Positions 6,251 through 12,153 of a stretch of 12,153 bases of DNA are shown one piece after another (position 1 is the stretch's first letter; every line of letters begins with the position of its first letter). The notes under the pieces were generated by a model. It had not been told where the DNA came from and made no database searches. It saw only the letters and a list, made by a program, of their open reading frames with translations. The stretch lies in NCBI GenBank assembly GCA_002839205.1, contig PGXP01000018.1, positions 1 through 12,153 of the forward strand, given 5' to 3'. The position numbers and the translations under genes are program-made. Source of the DNA: Spirochaetae bacterium HGW-Spirochaetae-9 (lineage in GTDB: Bacteria > Spirochaetota > Spirochaetia > Treponematales > Rectinemataceae).

Positions 6251-8191
6251 TCAGTGGCCTGCCAGCTCGCGGCGCGCGGCGTTGAGGGCCCCGCCCGCGA
6301 GGAGTATGTCGACCTGCCGCCCCGAGAGGCCATGCCTCGCCGCAAAGACAGTTCCCCTGGTCTCGTTCCTTACCTCGAAGCTGTCCTTCGCCAGCCCTTG
6401 GGCGACATTCGCGATGGAAAGCCTGTCGCCCGCCGACACAGTGGCCCAATCCCCGGCATTCTCGAATATCAGCGGCAGGATGCCCGCATTGACCAGGTTC
6501 TGCCTGTGGATGCGGGCATAAGACTTCACGATGACGGCGCGCAGCCCGAGGAACCTCGGGGAGAGTGCCGCGTGCTCCCTGCTCGATCCCTGGCCGTAGT
6601 TTTCCCCGCCCACGACGATGCCGCCGCCGGCCGCGCGCGCCCTGGCGGGAAAGGCAGGATCGATGGCGGAGAAGCAGTACTCGGAGATGGCAGGAAGGTT
6701 GGAGCGCAGCGACATGATCCTGCTCCCCGCTGGAAGGATGTGGTCGGTCGTGATGTTGTCGCCCATGACGAGGAGGACTTCGCCCTCCAATGCGCCGGGA
6801 AGCGGGGGGAACTCCGGCAGGGGGGCGATATTCGGGCCCCGGCGGACTTCCACCCCTTTGCCTGAGACGCCGGGGAAGATGAACATGGAGTCGTCGGCCT
6901 CGAAGTGGGCAGGGACCGCCACGGGAGCATTCCCTGAGAATTCACGGGGGTCGGTGATGACGCCGCGGACGGCCGATGCCGCGGCTGTCTCGGCGCTCAC
7001 CAGGAACACCTGCCCCGACTTCGTGCCCGAGCGCCCCTCGAAATTGCGGTTGGATGTGCGCAGCGAAACCCCGTCCGTCCGCGGCGCCTGGCCAATCCCG
7101 ATGCAGGGGCCGCAGGCGCACTCGAGAATTCGCGCTCCCGCCCCCACCAGGTCGGCCAGTATTCCGTCACGCGTGATCATGAGGAAGGTCTGGCGCGAGC
7201 CCGGCCCGACCACAAGGCTGGTCCTTGGATCGACATGGTGCCCCTTCAGTATGGACGCGCTCACCGCCAGATCATAATAGGAAGAATTCGTGCAACTTCC
7301 GATAAAGCACTGATCCACCGGCCGCCCGGCGGCCTCGCTGACGGGGACAACCTTATCGGGCATATGGGGCAGGGCGATGAGGGGTTCCAGCGAAGAGAGG
7401 TCTATGACGAGCTCCTCGTCGTACTTGGCGTCCGGATCGGCGGCGAGCGGCAGGTAATCCCCGCCTCGGCCCTGGGCTTCGAGGAAAAGCCTCGTCACCT
7501 CGTCGCTCGGGAATACCGAGGTGGTCGCTCCCAGCTCGGCTCCCATGTTCGTGATGGTTCCCCTTTGGGGGACGGAGAGGGTCGCGACGCCCTCGCCCGA
7601 ATATTCGAGGATCTTCCCGACCCCGCCCTTGACCGTGAGCCTGCGCAGCACCTCGAGGACGATATCCTTGGCGCTCACCATGGACCGCAACCGACCTTTG
7701 AGCTCAACGCGCAGAACCCTGGGTGGCGGAAAGGAAAAGGGGAAGCCCGCCATGGCCAGGGCTACGTCGAGCCCGCCAGCCCCGATGGCCAGCATTCCGA
7801 GGGCTCCCGCCGTGGGCGTGTGGCTGTCGGATCCGAGAAGGGTTTTACCCGGCACCCCGAAGCGCTCGAGATGGACCTGATGGCAAATCCCGTTGCCAGG
7901 CCTGGAAAAAATTATGCCGTATTTAGCCGCTATATCCTGGAGGAAGTTGTGGTCGTCGGCGTTCTCGAATCCTACCTGAAGGACATTGTGGTCGACATAG
8001 CTGACCGAACGCTCCGTCTTCACCCTGTCGATTCCGAGGGCTTCAAGCTGGAGGTAGGCCATCGTGCCCGTCGTATCCTGGGTCAGCGTCTGGTCTATCC
8101 TGACAAGAGTTTCCCCCTCGCCGCCCGCTCCTTCGGTGGACTGCACCCTGTGACTCTCGATCAGTTTCCGAACAATATTCCTTCCAACCAC
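6251..8191 (-). CDS. Aconitate hydratase, short (about 645-residue) bacterial type
   Basis: The 646-residue product contains the aconitase domains in order. The 4Fe-4S cluster ligands are Cys300 in GSCTN and Cys360 and Cys363 in CACGPCIG. The active-site segments GSDSHTPTAG and TSNRNFEGR come from the alpha/beta domains. The C-terminal swivel domain has MGDNITTDH and GQGSSREHA (533-541). It should interconvert citrate, cis-aconitate and isocitrate in the cytoplasm. The length matches the shorter putative aconitase class seen in anaerobes rather than the roughly 890-residue AcnA or the 860-residue AcnB. The start is GTG at 8191: GGGGAGGAAATC lies directly upstream and a promoter ends near 8240. 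The frame stays open to 8386, but this would cross that promoter. As first gene of the cit operon it could feed isocitrate or aconitate into citrate lyase. Homologous 3-isopropylmalate dehydratase is less likely, because the swivel domain is fused. Confidence 0.95.
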   Translation of the reverse strand: MVGRNIVRKLIESHRVQSTEGAGGEGETLVRIDQTLTQDTTGTMAYLQLEALGIDRVKTERSVSYVDHNVLQVGFENADDHNFLQDIAAKYGIIFSRPGNGICHQVHLERFGVPGKTLLGSDSHTPTAGALGMLAIGAGGLDVALAMAGFPFSFPPPRVLRVELKGRLRSMVSAKDIVLEVLRRLTVKGGVGKILEYSGEGVATLSVPQRGTITNMGAELGATTSVFPSDEVTRLFLEAQGRGGDYLPLAADPDAKYDEELVIDLSSLEPLIALPHMPDKVVPVSEAAGRPVDQCFIGSCTNSSYYDLAVSASILKGHHVDPRTSLVVGPGSRQTFLMITRDGILADLVGAGARILECACGPCIGIGQAPRTDGVSLRTSNRNFEGRSGTKSGQVFLVSAETAAASAVRGVITDPREFSGNAPVAVPAHFEADDSMFIFPGVSGKGVEVRRGPNIAPLPEFPPLPGALEGEVLLVMGDNITTDHILPAGSRIMSLRSNLPAISEYCFSAIDPAFPARARAAGGGIVVGGENYGQGSSREHAALSPRFLGLRAVIVKSYARIHRQNLVNAGILPLIFENAGDWATVSAGDRLSIANVAQGLAKDSFEVRNETRGTVFAARHGLSGRQVDILLAGGALNAARRELAGH

Positions 8192-8246
8192 GATTTCCTC
8201 CCCAAATCCGAACGATTTGCACTTTACAGATCGGCGACTCGAGTCT

Positions 8247-8275
8247 ATTATACACCTTGTATACGGAATACGGAA
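8247..8275 (-). promoter_or_regulatory. Promoter of the aconitase-cit operon
   Basis: A perfect TATAAT is present on the minus strand (8247-8252). At 17 bases upstream lies only TTCCGT (8270-8275), a poor -35 box that falls in the tandem repeat, which suggests a need for activation or a naturally weak promoter. The transcript would start near 8240, about 50 bases before the GTG at 8191. The -10 box is convincing; the -35 assignment is not. Confidence 0.6.
8249..8263. promoter_or_regulatory. Inverted-repeat operator candidate, TATACA-CCT-TGTATA
   Basis: A perfect 6 bp inverted repeat with a 3 base centre overlaps the -10 box and spacer of the aconitase promoter. It lies between divergent genes, 80-95 bases upstream of the GntR start. 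Operators of FCD-type GntR regulators are typically short palindromes of about this size with GT...AC half-sites, so the adjacent regulator is the obvious candidate ligand. Binding here would block RNA polymerase. The repeat is seen directly; the assignment to this regulator is inference. Confidence 0.55.
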
Positions 8276-8281
8276 TACGGA
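8261..8281. repeat. Tandem repeat, 7 bp unit ATACGGA x 3
   Basis: Three exact copies of ATACGGA run head to tail (8261-8267, 8268-8274, 8275-8281), followed by a partial AT. The first copy overlaps the right arm of the inverted-repeat operator candidate, and the array covers the -35 position of the aconitase promoter. It may be a set of protein-binding sites or a slippage product. Confidence 0.9.
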
Positions 8282-8307
8282 ATCCAGTATATTTTGAGTA
8301 AAACTTT

Positions 8308-8325
8308 CTTTCCCTTCGGGGAAGG
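8308..8325 (+). promoter_or_regulatory. Short hairpin with TTCG loop in the leader of the GntR gene
   Basis: CTTTCCC (8308-8314), loop TTCG (8315-8318) and GGGAAGG (8319-8325) form a seven-pair stem containing one T-G wobble. In RNA, UUCG loops closed by C-G are unusually stable. The hairpin ends 7 bases before the GGAGG ribosome site at 8333-8337, so it could affect translation or mRNA stability of the regulator. No run of T follows, so it is not a terminator. Confidence 0.45.
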
Positions 8326-8343
8326 AACGTATGGAGGCCTTCC

Positions 8344-9054
8344 GTGGGCTTTTTAAAACAGGTACCCGATCTCCGCGCCCAACCAATGCGGGAAGTAATC
8401 TACGAACATCTGAGAAAAGCCATCGTGTATGGAGAGCTCAAAGCCGACACCACCTTCACCGACCAGGAAATAGCCGATGAATTCAGCGTGAGCAGGACGC
8501 CCGCCAGGGAGGCCCTGCAGAAACTCGAGAGCAACGGCTACATCGAGCGCGTCCCCATGAAGGGCAACAGGGTCCTCGGGATTTCCCCCTACGAATTGGC
8601 CCACTCTTTTACTATCCGCAAGGCCCTCGAGACTTTGGCCGTCAAATATTCCGCCCGACGCATCACGGACGCCGAACTTTCGGAAATGTCCAAAATACTC
8701 GATCAGCTAGACCATATCCGCGCCACCCTTACAGGGGAAAAACTCCTCGAATCCCTCTTTCCCCTCATCAAAATCTTCAACGAAATAGCCTTTGAAGCAT
8801 GCAAGTCGGCGAGAATCCTTGAAAGCGTGTGGGCACAGCGGGAAATATTCGACCGCTACCGCGTCATGCGCCTCGTTCTGCCCAATCGCATCGACAAGAG
8901 CATCCAGCGCAGGCGGGATCTCTACAACGCCTTCCTGGCCCACGACCCGGAACGCGCGAGCGCCATCTGGGCCGAGCACCTCGATGAGTCCTTCGTCATC
9001 TGGAAGGATCATTCAGGCTTTGCCGAACAGCTCAAGGATTTTATGTTCTTTTAG
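8344..9054 (+). CDS. GntR-family transcriptional regulator, FCD (FadR) subfamily
   Basis: The 236-residue protein has an N-terminal winged helix (about residues 10-80): REVIYEHLRKAIVYGEL, then the helix-turn-helix DQEIADEFSVSRTPAREALQ and the wing GYIERVPMKGNRV. An all-helical FCD effector domain follows (about 85-225). Such proteins are dimers that bind palindromic operators and usually respond to small organic acids. The start is GTG at 8344, with GGAGG 6 bases upstream. It is divergent from the aconitase-cit operon and 64 bp upstream of tctC in the same direction, so control of both by tricarboxylates is likely. The usual FCD metal ligands are mostly replaced (Ile142, Asn146, Arg190), with only His212 kept, so the ligand may bind without a metal. 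A -10-like TATATT at 8288-8293 is the only promoter hint. Confidence 0.92.
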   Translation: MGFLKQVPDLRAQPMREVIYEHLRKAIVYGELKADTTFTDQEIADEFSVSRTPAREALQKLESNGYIERVPMKGNRVLGISPYELAHSFTIRKALETLAVKYSARRITDAELSEMSKILDQLDHIRATLTGEKLLESLFPLIKIFNEIAFEACKSARILESVWAQREIFDRYRVMRLVLPNRIDKSIQRRRDLYNAFLAHDPERASAIWAEHLDESFVIWKDHSGFAEQLKDFMFF

Positions 9055-9118
9055 GCATTCCCTGCGAAGGCTCAAGCCCCGCGGTTGAAGGCATATATTT
9101 TTCAAGGAGGAGACTGTA

Positions 9119-10099
9119 ATGAAGAAACTGTCTTCGCTCATTCTCATCATCGCTCTCGTAGGAATGGTCTCGACCGTGGCCGCAGCCCCAAGCTGGAAGC
9201 CCACCAAGACCATCGAACTCGTAGCTCCCGCCAATCCGGGCGGCGGCTGGGACATGCTGGCGCGCGTCGTCCAGAAATCCCTGATCGACGAGAAGCTTGT
9301 CGAGAAGAACGTCATCGTCGTCAACAAGCCGGGCGGCGGCGGTTCCGTCGGCTGGACCTACCTCAAGGGCAAGAAGGGACAGGGCGAATACCTTGCCGCC
9401 ACCTCGACCCTTATCATGCTCAACCAGCTCCTCGGAACGTCGGAACTGACTTACAAGGACTTCACCCCCATCGCCATGCTTCAGGCTGAGTGGATTTCCG
9501 TCACCGTGGCTGCCGATTCCCCCTACAAGGACATTAAAGGCCTCATGGAAGCGATGAAGGCCAATCCCGCCTCGATCCCCGTCGGCGTCGGCCCCTCCCT
9601 CGGCAACAATGACCACCTCGTCTTCCTTCAGCTTGCAAAGGCCTACGGAATCGAGCCTTCCAAGGTCAAGTTCATCGTCTATCCAGGCGCCGGCGGCGAA
9701 ATCGTTCCCGCCCTCCTCGGCGGACATATCAAGGCCACGGTGATCGGACTCGCTGAAGTGCTCGAGCAGCACAAGGCCGGAAAAATGCGCGTCCTCGGCA
9801 CCAGCGCCGATAAAGAACTCGAGTTCCTCCCCGGCGTCAAACCTTTCGTCCAGCAGGGCATCGACCTCGTGTTCCCGCACTGGAGAGGCCTGATCGCGGC
9901 TCCCGGGCTCAAGCCCGAGCAGATCGCCTACTGGGATGGCGTCTTTGCAAAGATGGTTCAGACCAAGACCTGGAAAGAGCAGATCGCCAATCTCGGCTGG
10001 TCCAATTTCTACCAGGACTCGGCTACGCACACCAAGTATCTCGCCGATCAGACCAAGATTTTCGATGAGCTCCTCACCACGGTCGGCCTGAAGAAATAA
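9119..10099 (+). CDS. tctC: Tripartite tricarboxylate transporter, periplasmic binding protein (TctC/Bug family)
   Basis: The 326-residue product starts with a clear signal peptide: MKK, a hydrophobic core to about residue 20, and a likely cut near VAAA at 21-24. The mature part has the family's features: TIELVAPANPGGGWDMLAR near the N-terminus, NKPGGGGSVGW, the second-domain VGVGPSLG and YPGAGGEIVPALLGGHIKA, and RGLIAAPGLKPEQ towards the end. The protein captures a carboxylate such as citrate outside the inner membrane and delivers it to TctAB. Bug-family binding proteins vary in substrate, so citrate is inferred from the neighbouring lyase and aconitase genes. The start is ATG at 9119 with AAGGAGG (9104-9110) 8 bases upstream. 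It is the first gene of tctCBA and is followed by a strong hairpin. Confidence 0.93.
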   Translation: MKKLSSLILIIALVGMVSTVAAAPSWKPTKTIELVAPANPGGGWDMLARVVQKSLIDEKLVEKNVIVVNKPGGGGSVGWTYLKGKKGQGEYLAATSTLIMLNQLLGTSELTYKDFTPIAMLQAEWISVTVAADSPYKDIKGLMEAMKANPASIPVGVGPSLGNNDHLVFLQLAKAYGIEPSKVKFIVYPGAGGEIVPALLGGHIKATVIGLAEVLEQHKAGKMRVLGTSADKELEFLPGVKPFVQQGIDLVFPHWRGLIAAPGLKPEQIAYWDGVFAKMVQTKTWKEQIANLGWSNFYQDSATHTKYLADQTKIFDELLTTVGLKK

Positions 10100-10120
10100 G
10101 GCTGACGCAATTTCCTATCA

Positions 10121-10152
10121 GGAAGGGAGGCGCATCATCGCGCCTCCCTTCC
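10121..10152 (+). promoter_or_regulatory. Intercistronic 13 bp hairpin between tctC and tctB
   Basis: GGAAGGGAGGCGC (10121-10133), loop ATCATC and GCGCCTCCCTTCC (10140-10152) form a perfect 13 bp, GC-rich stem. No T-run follows, so it is not a classical terminator. A hairpin here would protect the upstream tctC message from 3' exonucleases or slow polymerase, giving more binding protein than membrane subunits, as is common in binding-protein operons. The structure is seen directly; its role is inferred. Confidence 0.75.
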
Positions 10153-10196
10153 CTTCATGAGAAATCCTTTTCGGCGCGTACGCAGGAGGTGCCAAC

Positions 10197-10673
10197 GTGA
10201 CCATGAATCTGATAACCGGGATTATCGCCATAGCGCTCGGAGGCATCTACCTCGTCACGGCGATGCTGCTTCCGGAAATGCGGATGGGCGACAGGCTCGG
10301 ACCCAAGCTCTTCCCCTCCATCGTGGGGATACTCGCGATCGCTGCGGGAACAATCCTTGCCCTCGGGGACAGAAATCCCGAAACGAGATCCAAGAAAGCC
10401 GATTTCGGCTTCGTCAAACACAAGGAAGTATGGATCAAGATTCTCCTCACCACGGCTGTCGGCATCGCCTACGGTCTCCTGATGGATCCGCTCGGATTCC
10501 TGCTGCCCACAACCCTTTTCATGCTGTTCATCTCGACCCTCATCAACAAGGGCAGGCTTGTACAGAATCTGATACTTGCCATCGCCTTTTCGGTGATCAC
10601 CTATGGCGTGTTCGCCGTGGCGCTCAAGCTCAGCCTTCCCCGCGGCTTCATCGAGCAGCTGCTGCCCTTCTAA
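10197..10673 (+). CDS. tctB: Tripartite tricarboxylate transporter, small membrane subunit
   Basis: The 158-residue hydrophobic protein has membrane segments at about residues 4-25, 38-56, 78-95, 99-116 and 121-146. It shows the TctB pattern RLGPKLFPSIVGILAIAAG after the first segment and LGFLLPTTLFML in the second half. TctB is the small, poorly conserved partner of the large permease TctA. The start is GTG at 10197, with AGGAGG (10184-10189) 7 bases upstream; an ATG two codons later is possible. It lies 97 bp after tctC, across the hairpin, and 15 bp before tctA. Confidence 0.9.
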   Translation: MTMNLITGIIAIALGGIYLVTAMLLPEMRMGDRLGPKLFPSIVGILAIAAGTILALGDRNPETRSKKADFGFVKHKEVWIKILLTTAVGIAYGLLMDPLGFLLPTTLFMLFISTLINKGRLVQNLILAIAFSVITYGVFAVALKLSLPRGFIEQLLPF

Positions 10674-10688
10674 AAGGAGATTGATCCA

Positions 10689-12153
10689 ATGCAAGAGATA
10701 TTCAGCAATCTGGCGCTCGGAATGCAGACCGCGATGACATGGACCAATATCCTCTGGGTCGTGATCGGCGGCTCTCTGGGCACTATCATCGGCATGCTCC
10801 CCGGCCTCGGGCCGGCAACGGGTGTTGCCGTCCTCATCCCCATAACCTTCGGAATGAATCCGGCGACGGCCCTCATCACGATGTGCGCCGTCTATTATGG
10901 CGCCATGTTCGGCGGATCGCGCGCGTCCATCATGATCAATGTCCCCGGCGACGCCTCGGCCATCGTATCCTGTTTCGACGGCTACCCGATGACGAAACAA
11001 GGCAGGGCAGGTCCAGCCCTTGCCATTTCCGCCATCGCCTCCTTCATCGGCGGCATGATCGGCGTGGTGCTGGTCATCGCTGCAGCGATCCCGATGGCGC
11101 GCATAGCCCTGCGCTTCGGCGCGCCGGAATATGCCATGCTGGTGGTGCTGGGGTTGATGGCGGCGACGCTGGTCGGCACGGGCTCGCAACTGCGCTCGCT
11201 TGCGATGGTGCTGGTCGGTGTGGCCCTTGGGCTGATCGGTGCGGATACCACCACCGGTTTCTACCGTTTCGTTGCGATGCCGGAGCTTGCCGATGGCGTC
11301 AGCCTGGTGTCGCTGGCAATGGGTCTGTTCGGGGTGAGTGAGATTATCCGCTCGGTCAACAGCGACGCGCCACCACAAGCGAAGGTCTCGGTGTCGATGC
11401 GAGACATTCTGCCCACCCGGGCCGAGTTGCGCTCGGTCATCGGGCCGATCCTGCGCGGGGCCGGGGTCGGCAGCTTTTTCGGCGCGTTGCCGGGTACTGG
11501 CGCCGCTATCGCCTCGTTCATGTCCTATGCGGTGGAAAAACGCGTCTCGCGCACGCCAGGGAAGTTCGGCACCGGCCACCTGCCGGGCATCGCTGCACCG
11601 GAATCGTCCAACAACGCTGCGGCGCAGACCAGCTTCATACCCACCCTGACCCTCGGAGTGCCCGGCGACGCGGTAATGGCGCTAATGATCGGCGCATTGG
11701 TGCTGAACGGAGTGATCCCGGGGCCGCGGCTGATGGTTGACCAGCCGACCCTTTTCTGGGGCGTCATCGCCAGCTTCGTCGTCGGCAACCTGGTGTTGCT
11801 GTTGATCAACATCCCGCTGATCCGCCTCTGGGTCCTGCTGCTGCGCATTCCCTACCGCAAGCTCTATCCCGTCATCACCATCATGATCTGCGTCGGCGTC
11901 TATTCGCACCGATCAAGCGTCGTGGACGTAGCCCTCACGCTGGCCTTCGGAGTCATCGGCTACCTGTTGAAGAACTACCGCTTCGAGCCCGCGCCGCTCC
12001 TGCTTGGCTTCGTGTTGGGGCCGCTGTTCGAAGAAAACTTCCGCCGCGCCATGCTGCTGAATGGGGGCGATTTTACTGTTTTCGCCACCCGTCCGATCAG
12101 TGCCACTTTGCTGGCCTGTACTGTGCTTCTGCTGGCCTATTCGTTGTTTTCGG
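10689..12153 (+). CDS. tctA: Tripartite tricarboxylate transporter, large permease subunit (3' end cut by the window)
   Basis: The 488 codons present cover almost all of a protein usually about 500 residues long. TctA motifs occur in order: GMLPGLGPATGVAVLIP (about 35-51), YYGAMFGGSRASI (69-81), NVPGDAS (84-90), DGYPMTKQGRAGPALA, PESSNNAAAQ (304-313), FIPTLTLGVPGD and GNLVLLLINIPL. TctA is the 12-segment permease that moves the tricarboxylate released by TctC, probably with Na+ or H+. The start is ATG at 10689, with AGGAG 9 bases upstream. Codon use changes sharply near 11060 (about residue 125). Before it leucine is mostly CTC, as in tctC and tctB. After it CTG and TTG dominate, and every arginine codon is of the CGN type. 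The frame and protein motifs continue unbroken across this point. Confidence 0.93.
   Translation, partial: MQEIFSNLALGMQTAMTWTNILWVVIGGSLGTIIGMLPGLGPATGVAVLIPITFGMNPATALITMCAVYYGAMFGGSRASIMINVPGDASAIVSCFDGYPMTKQGRAGPALAISAIASFIGGMIGVVLVIAAAIPMARIALRFGAPEYAMLVVLGLMAATLVGTGSQLRSLAMVLVGVALGLIGADTTTGFYRFVAMPELADGVSLVSLAMGLFGVSEIIRSVNSDAPPQAKVSVSMRDILPTRAELRSVIGPILRGAGVGSFFGALPGTGAAIASFMSYAVEKRVSRTPGKFGTGHLPGIAAPESSNNAAAQTSFIPTLTLGVPGDAVMALMIGALVLNGVIPGPRLMVDQPTLFWGVIASFVVGNLVLLLINIPLIRLWVLLLRIPYRKLYPVITIMICVGVYSHRSSVVDVALTLAFGVIGYLLKNYRFEPAPLLLGFVLGPLFEENFRRAMLLNGGDFTVFATRPISATLLACTVLLLAYSLFS

Noticed and set aside
8261..8281. CRISPR-like or insertion-related repeat
   Set aside because: The 7 bp units abut with no spacers and there are only three. 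No cas gene, transposase or target-site duplication is present.
7235..8356. 373-codon open frame antisense to aconitase and running across the divergent promoter region
   Set aside because: Aconitase motifs on the other strand are unmistakable. A gene reading through the operator, tandem repeat and regulator start would be very unlikely.
8192..8386. N-terminal extension of aconitase upstream of the GTG at 8191
   Set aside because: The frame is open, but the extra 65 residues cross the TATAAT box, operator and tandem repeat, and match nothing in the family. A strong ribosome site precedes 8191.
9055..9118. Separate promoter for tctC in the 64 bp gap after the GntR gene
   Set aside because: A -10-like TATATT occurs at 9094-9099, but no -35 element lies at the right distance, so co-transcription with the regulator cannot be excluded and no site is called.
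9041..10030. 329-codon open frame antisense to tctC
   Set aside because: It is the opposite strand of a well-supported tctC gene. Its composition is Asp, Glu and Gly rich, with no family motif, as expected from the GC-biased reverse frame.
10121..10152. Rho-independent terminator after tctC
   Set aside because: The stem is strong, but it is followed by CTTCATGAG rather than a T-run, and tctB and tctA follow with good ribosome sites.
10155..11579. 474-codon open frame antisense to tctB and tctA
   Set aside because: It covers two genes with clear motifs and ribosome sites on the plus strand. The translation is His, Arg and Asp rich, low in hydrophobic residues and unlike any known family.

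Overview
The window is a 12.15 kb, GC-rich, gene-dense stretch that reads as a tricarboxylate (citrate, isocitrate, aconitate) uptake and breakdown locus. ATP-dependent citrate lyase activation genes (citC, citD, a citX-citG fusion), a short 4Fe-4S aconitase, a TctCBA (TTT family) transporter and an FCD-type GntR regulator suggest an anaerobic or fermentative bacterium. The gene content would fit, for example, Spirochaetota or Synergistota. This guess rests on gene content only and is weak. No rRNA, tRNA, CRISPR array or insertion sequence was seen.

Layout. 1-253 (-): the first 84 codons of a nitronate monooxygenase-like flavoprotein that runs off the left edge. 254-459: a 206 bp divergent intergenic region with a good leftward promoter and a plausible rightward one. 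460-1482 (+): a tocopherol cyclase-like protein of unknown role. 1469-8191 (-): six genes on one strand, in transcription order aconitase, citC, citD, citXG, a hotdog acyl-CoA thioesterase and an ArsB/NhaD/CitM-type permease. Spacing is 16 bp, 40 bp, a 4 bp overlap, 60 bp and 158 bp, so the first four are almost certainly one operon and the last two may belong to it. The permease and the tocopherol cyclase-like gene converge and overlap by 14 bp. 8192-8343: divergent control region with a perfect TATAAT box, a 15 bp inverted repeat on top of it, a 7 bp x3 tandem repeat, and a UUCG hairpin ahead of the regulator gene. 8344-9054 (+): GntR regulator. 9119 to the right edge (+): tctC, tctB and nearly all of tctA, with a strong 13 bp hairpin between tctC and tctB.

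How the genes fit together (inference from families and context). TctC binds a tricarboxylate outside the membrane and TctAB imports it. Aconitase interconverts isocitrate, cis-aconitate and citrate. Citrate lyase would cleave citrate to acetate and oxaloacetate. CitG makes the triphosphoribosyl-dephospho-CoA precursor, CitX attaches the prosthetic group to Ser14 of CitD, and CitC acetylates it. The GntR protein probably senses the substrate and controls the divergent promoters.

Points that stand out: the catalytic lyase subunits citE and citF are absent from an operon that holds the carrier protein and both maturation activities; the regulator's effector domain has lost most of its expected metal ligands; and the codon use of tctA changes abruptly near 11060, as if the gene or the assembly were a mosaic.
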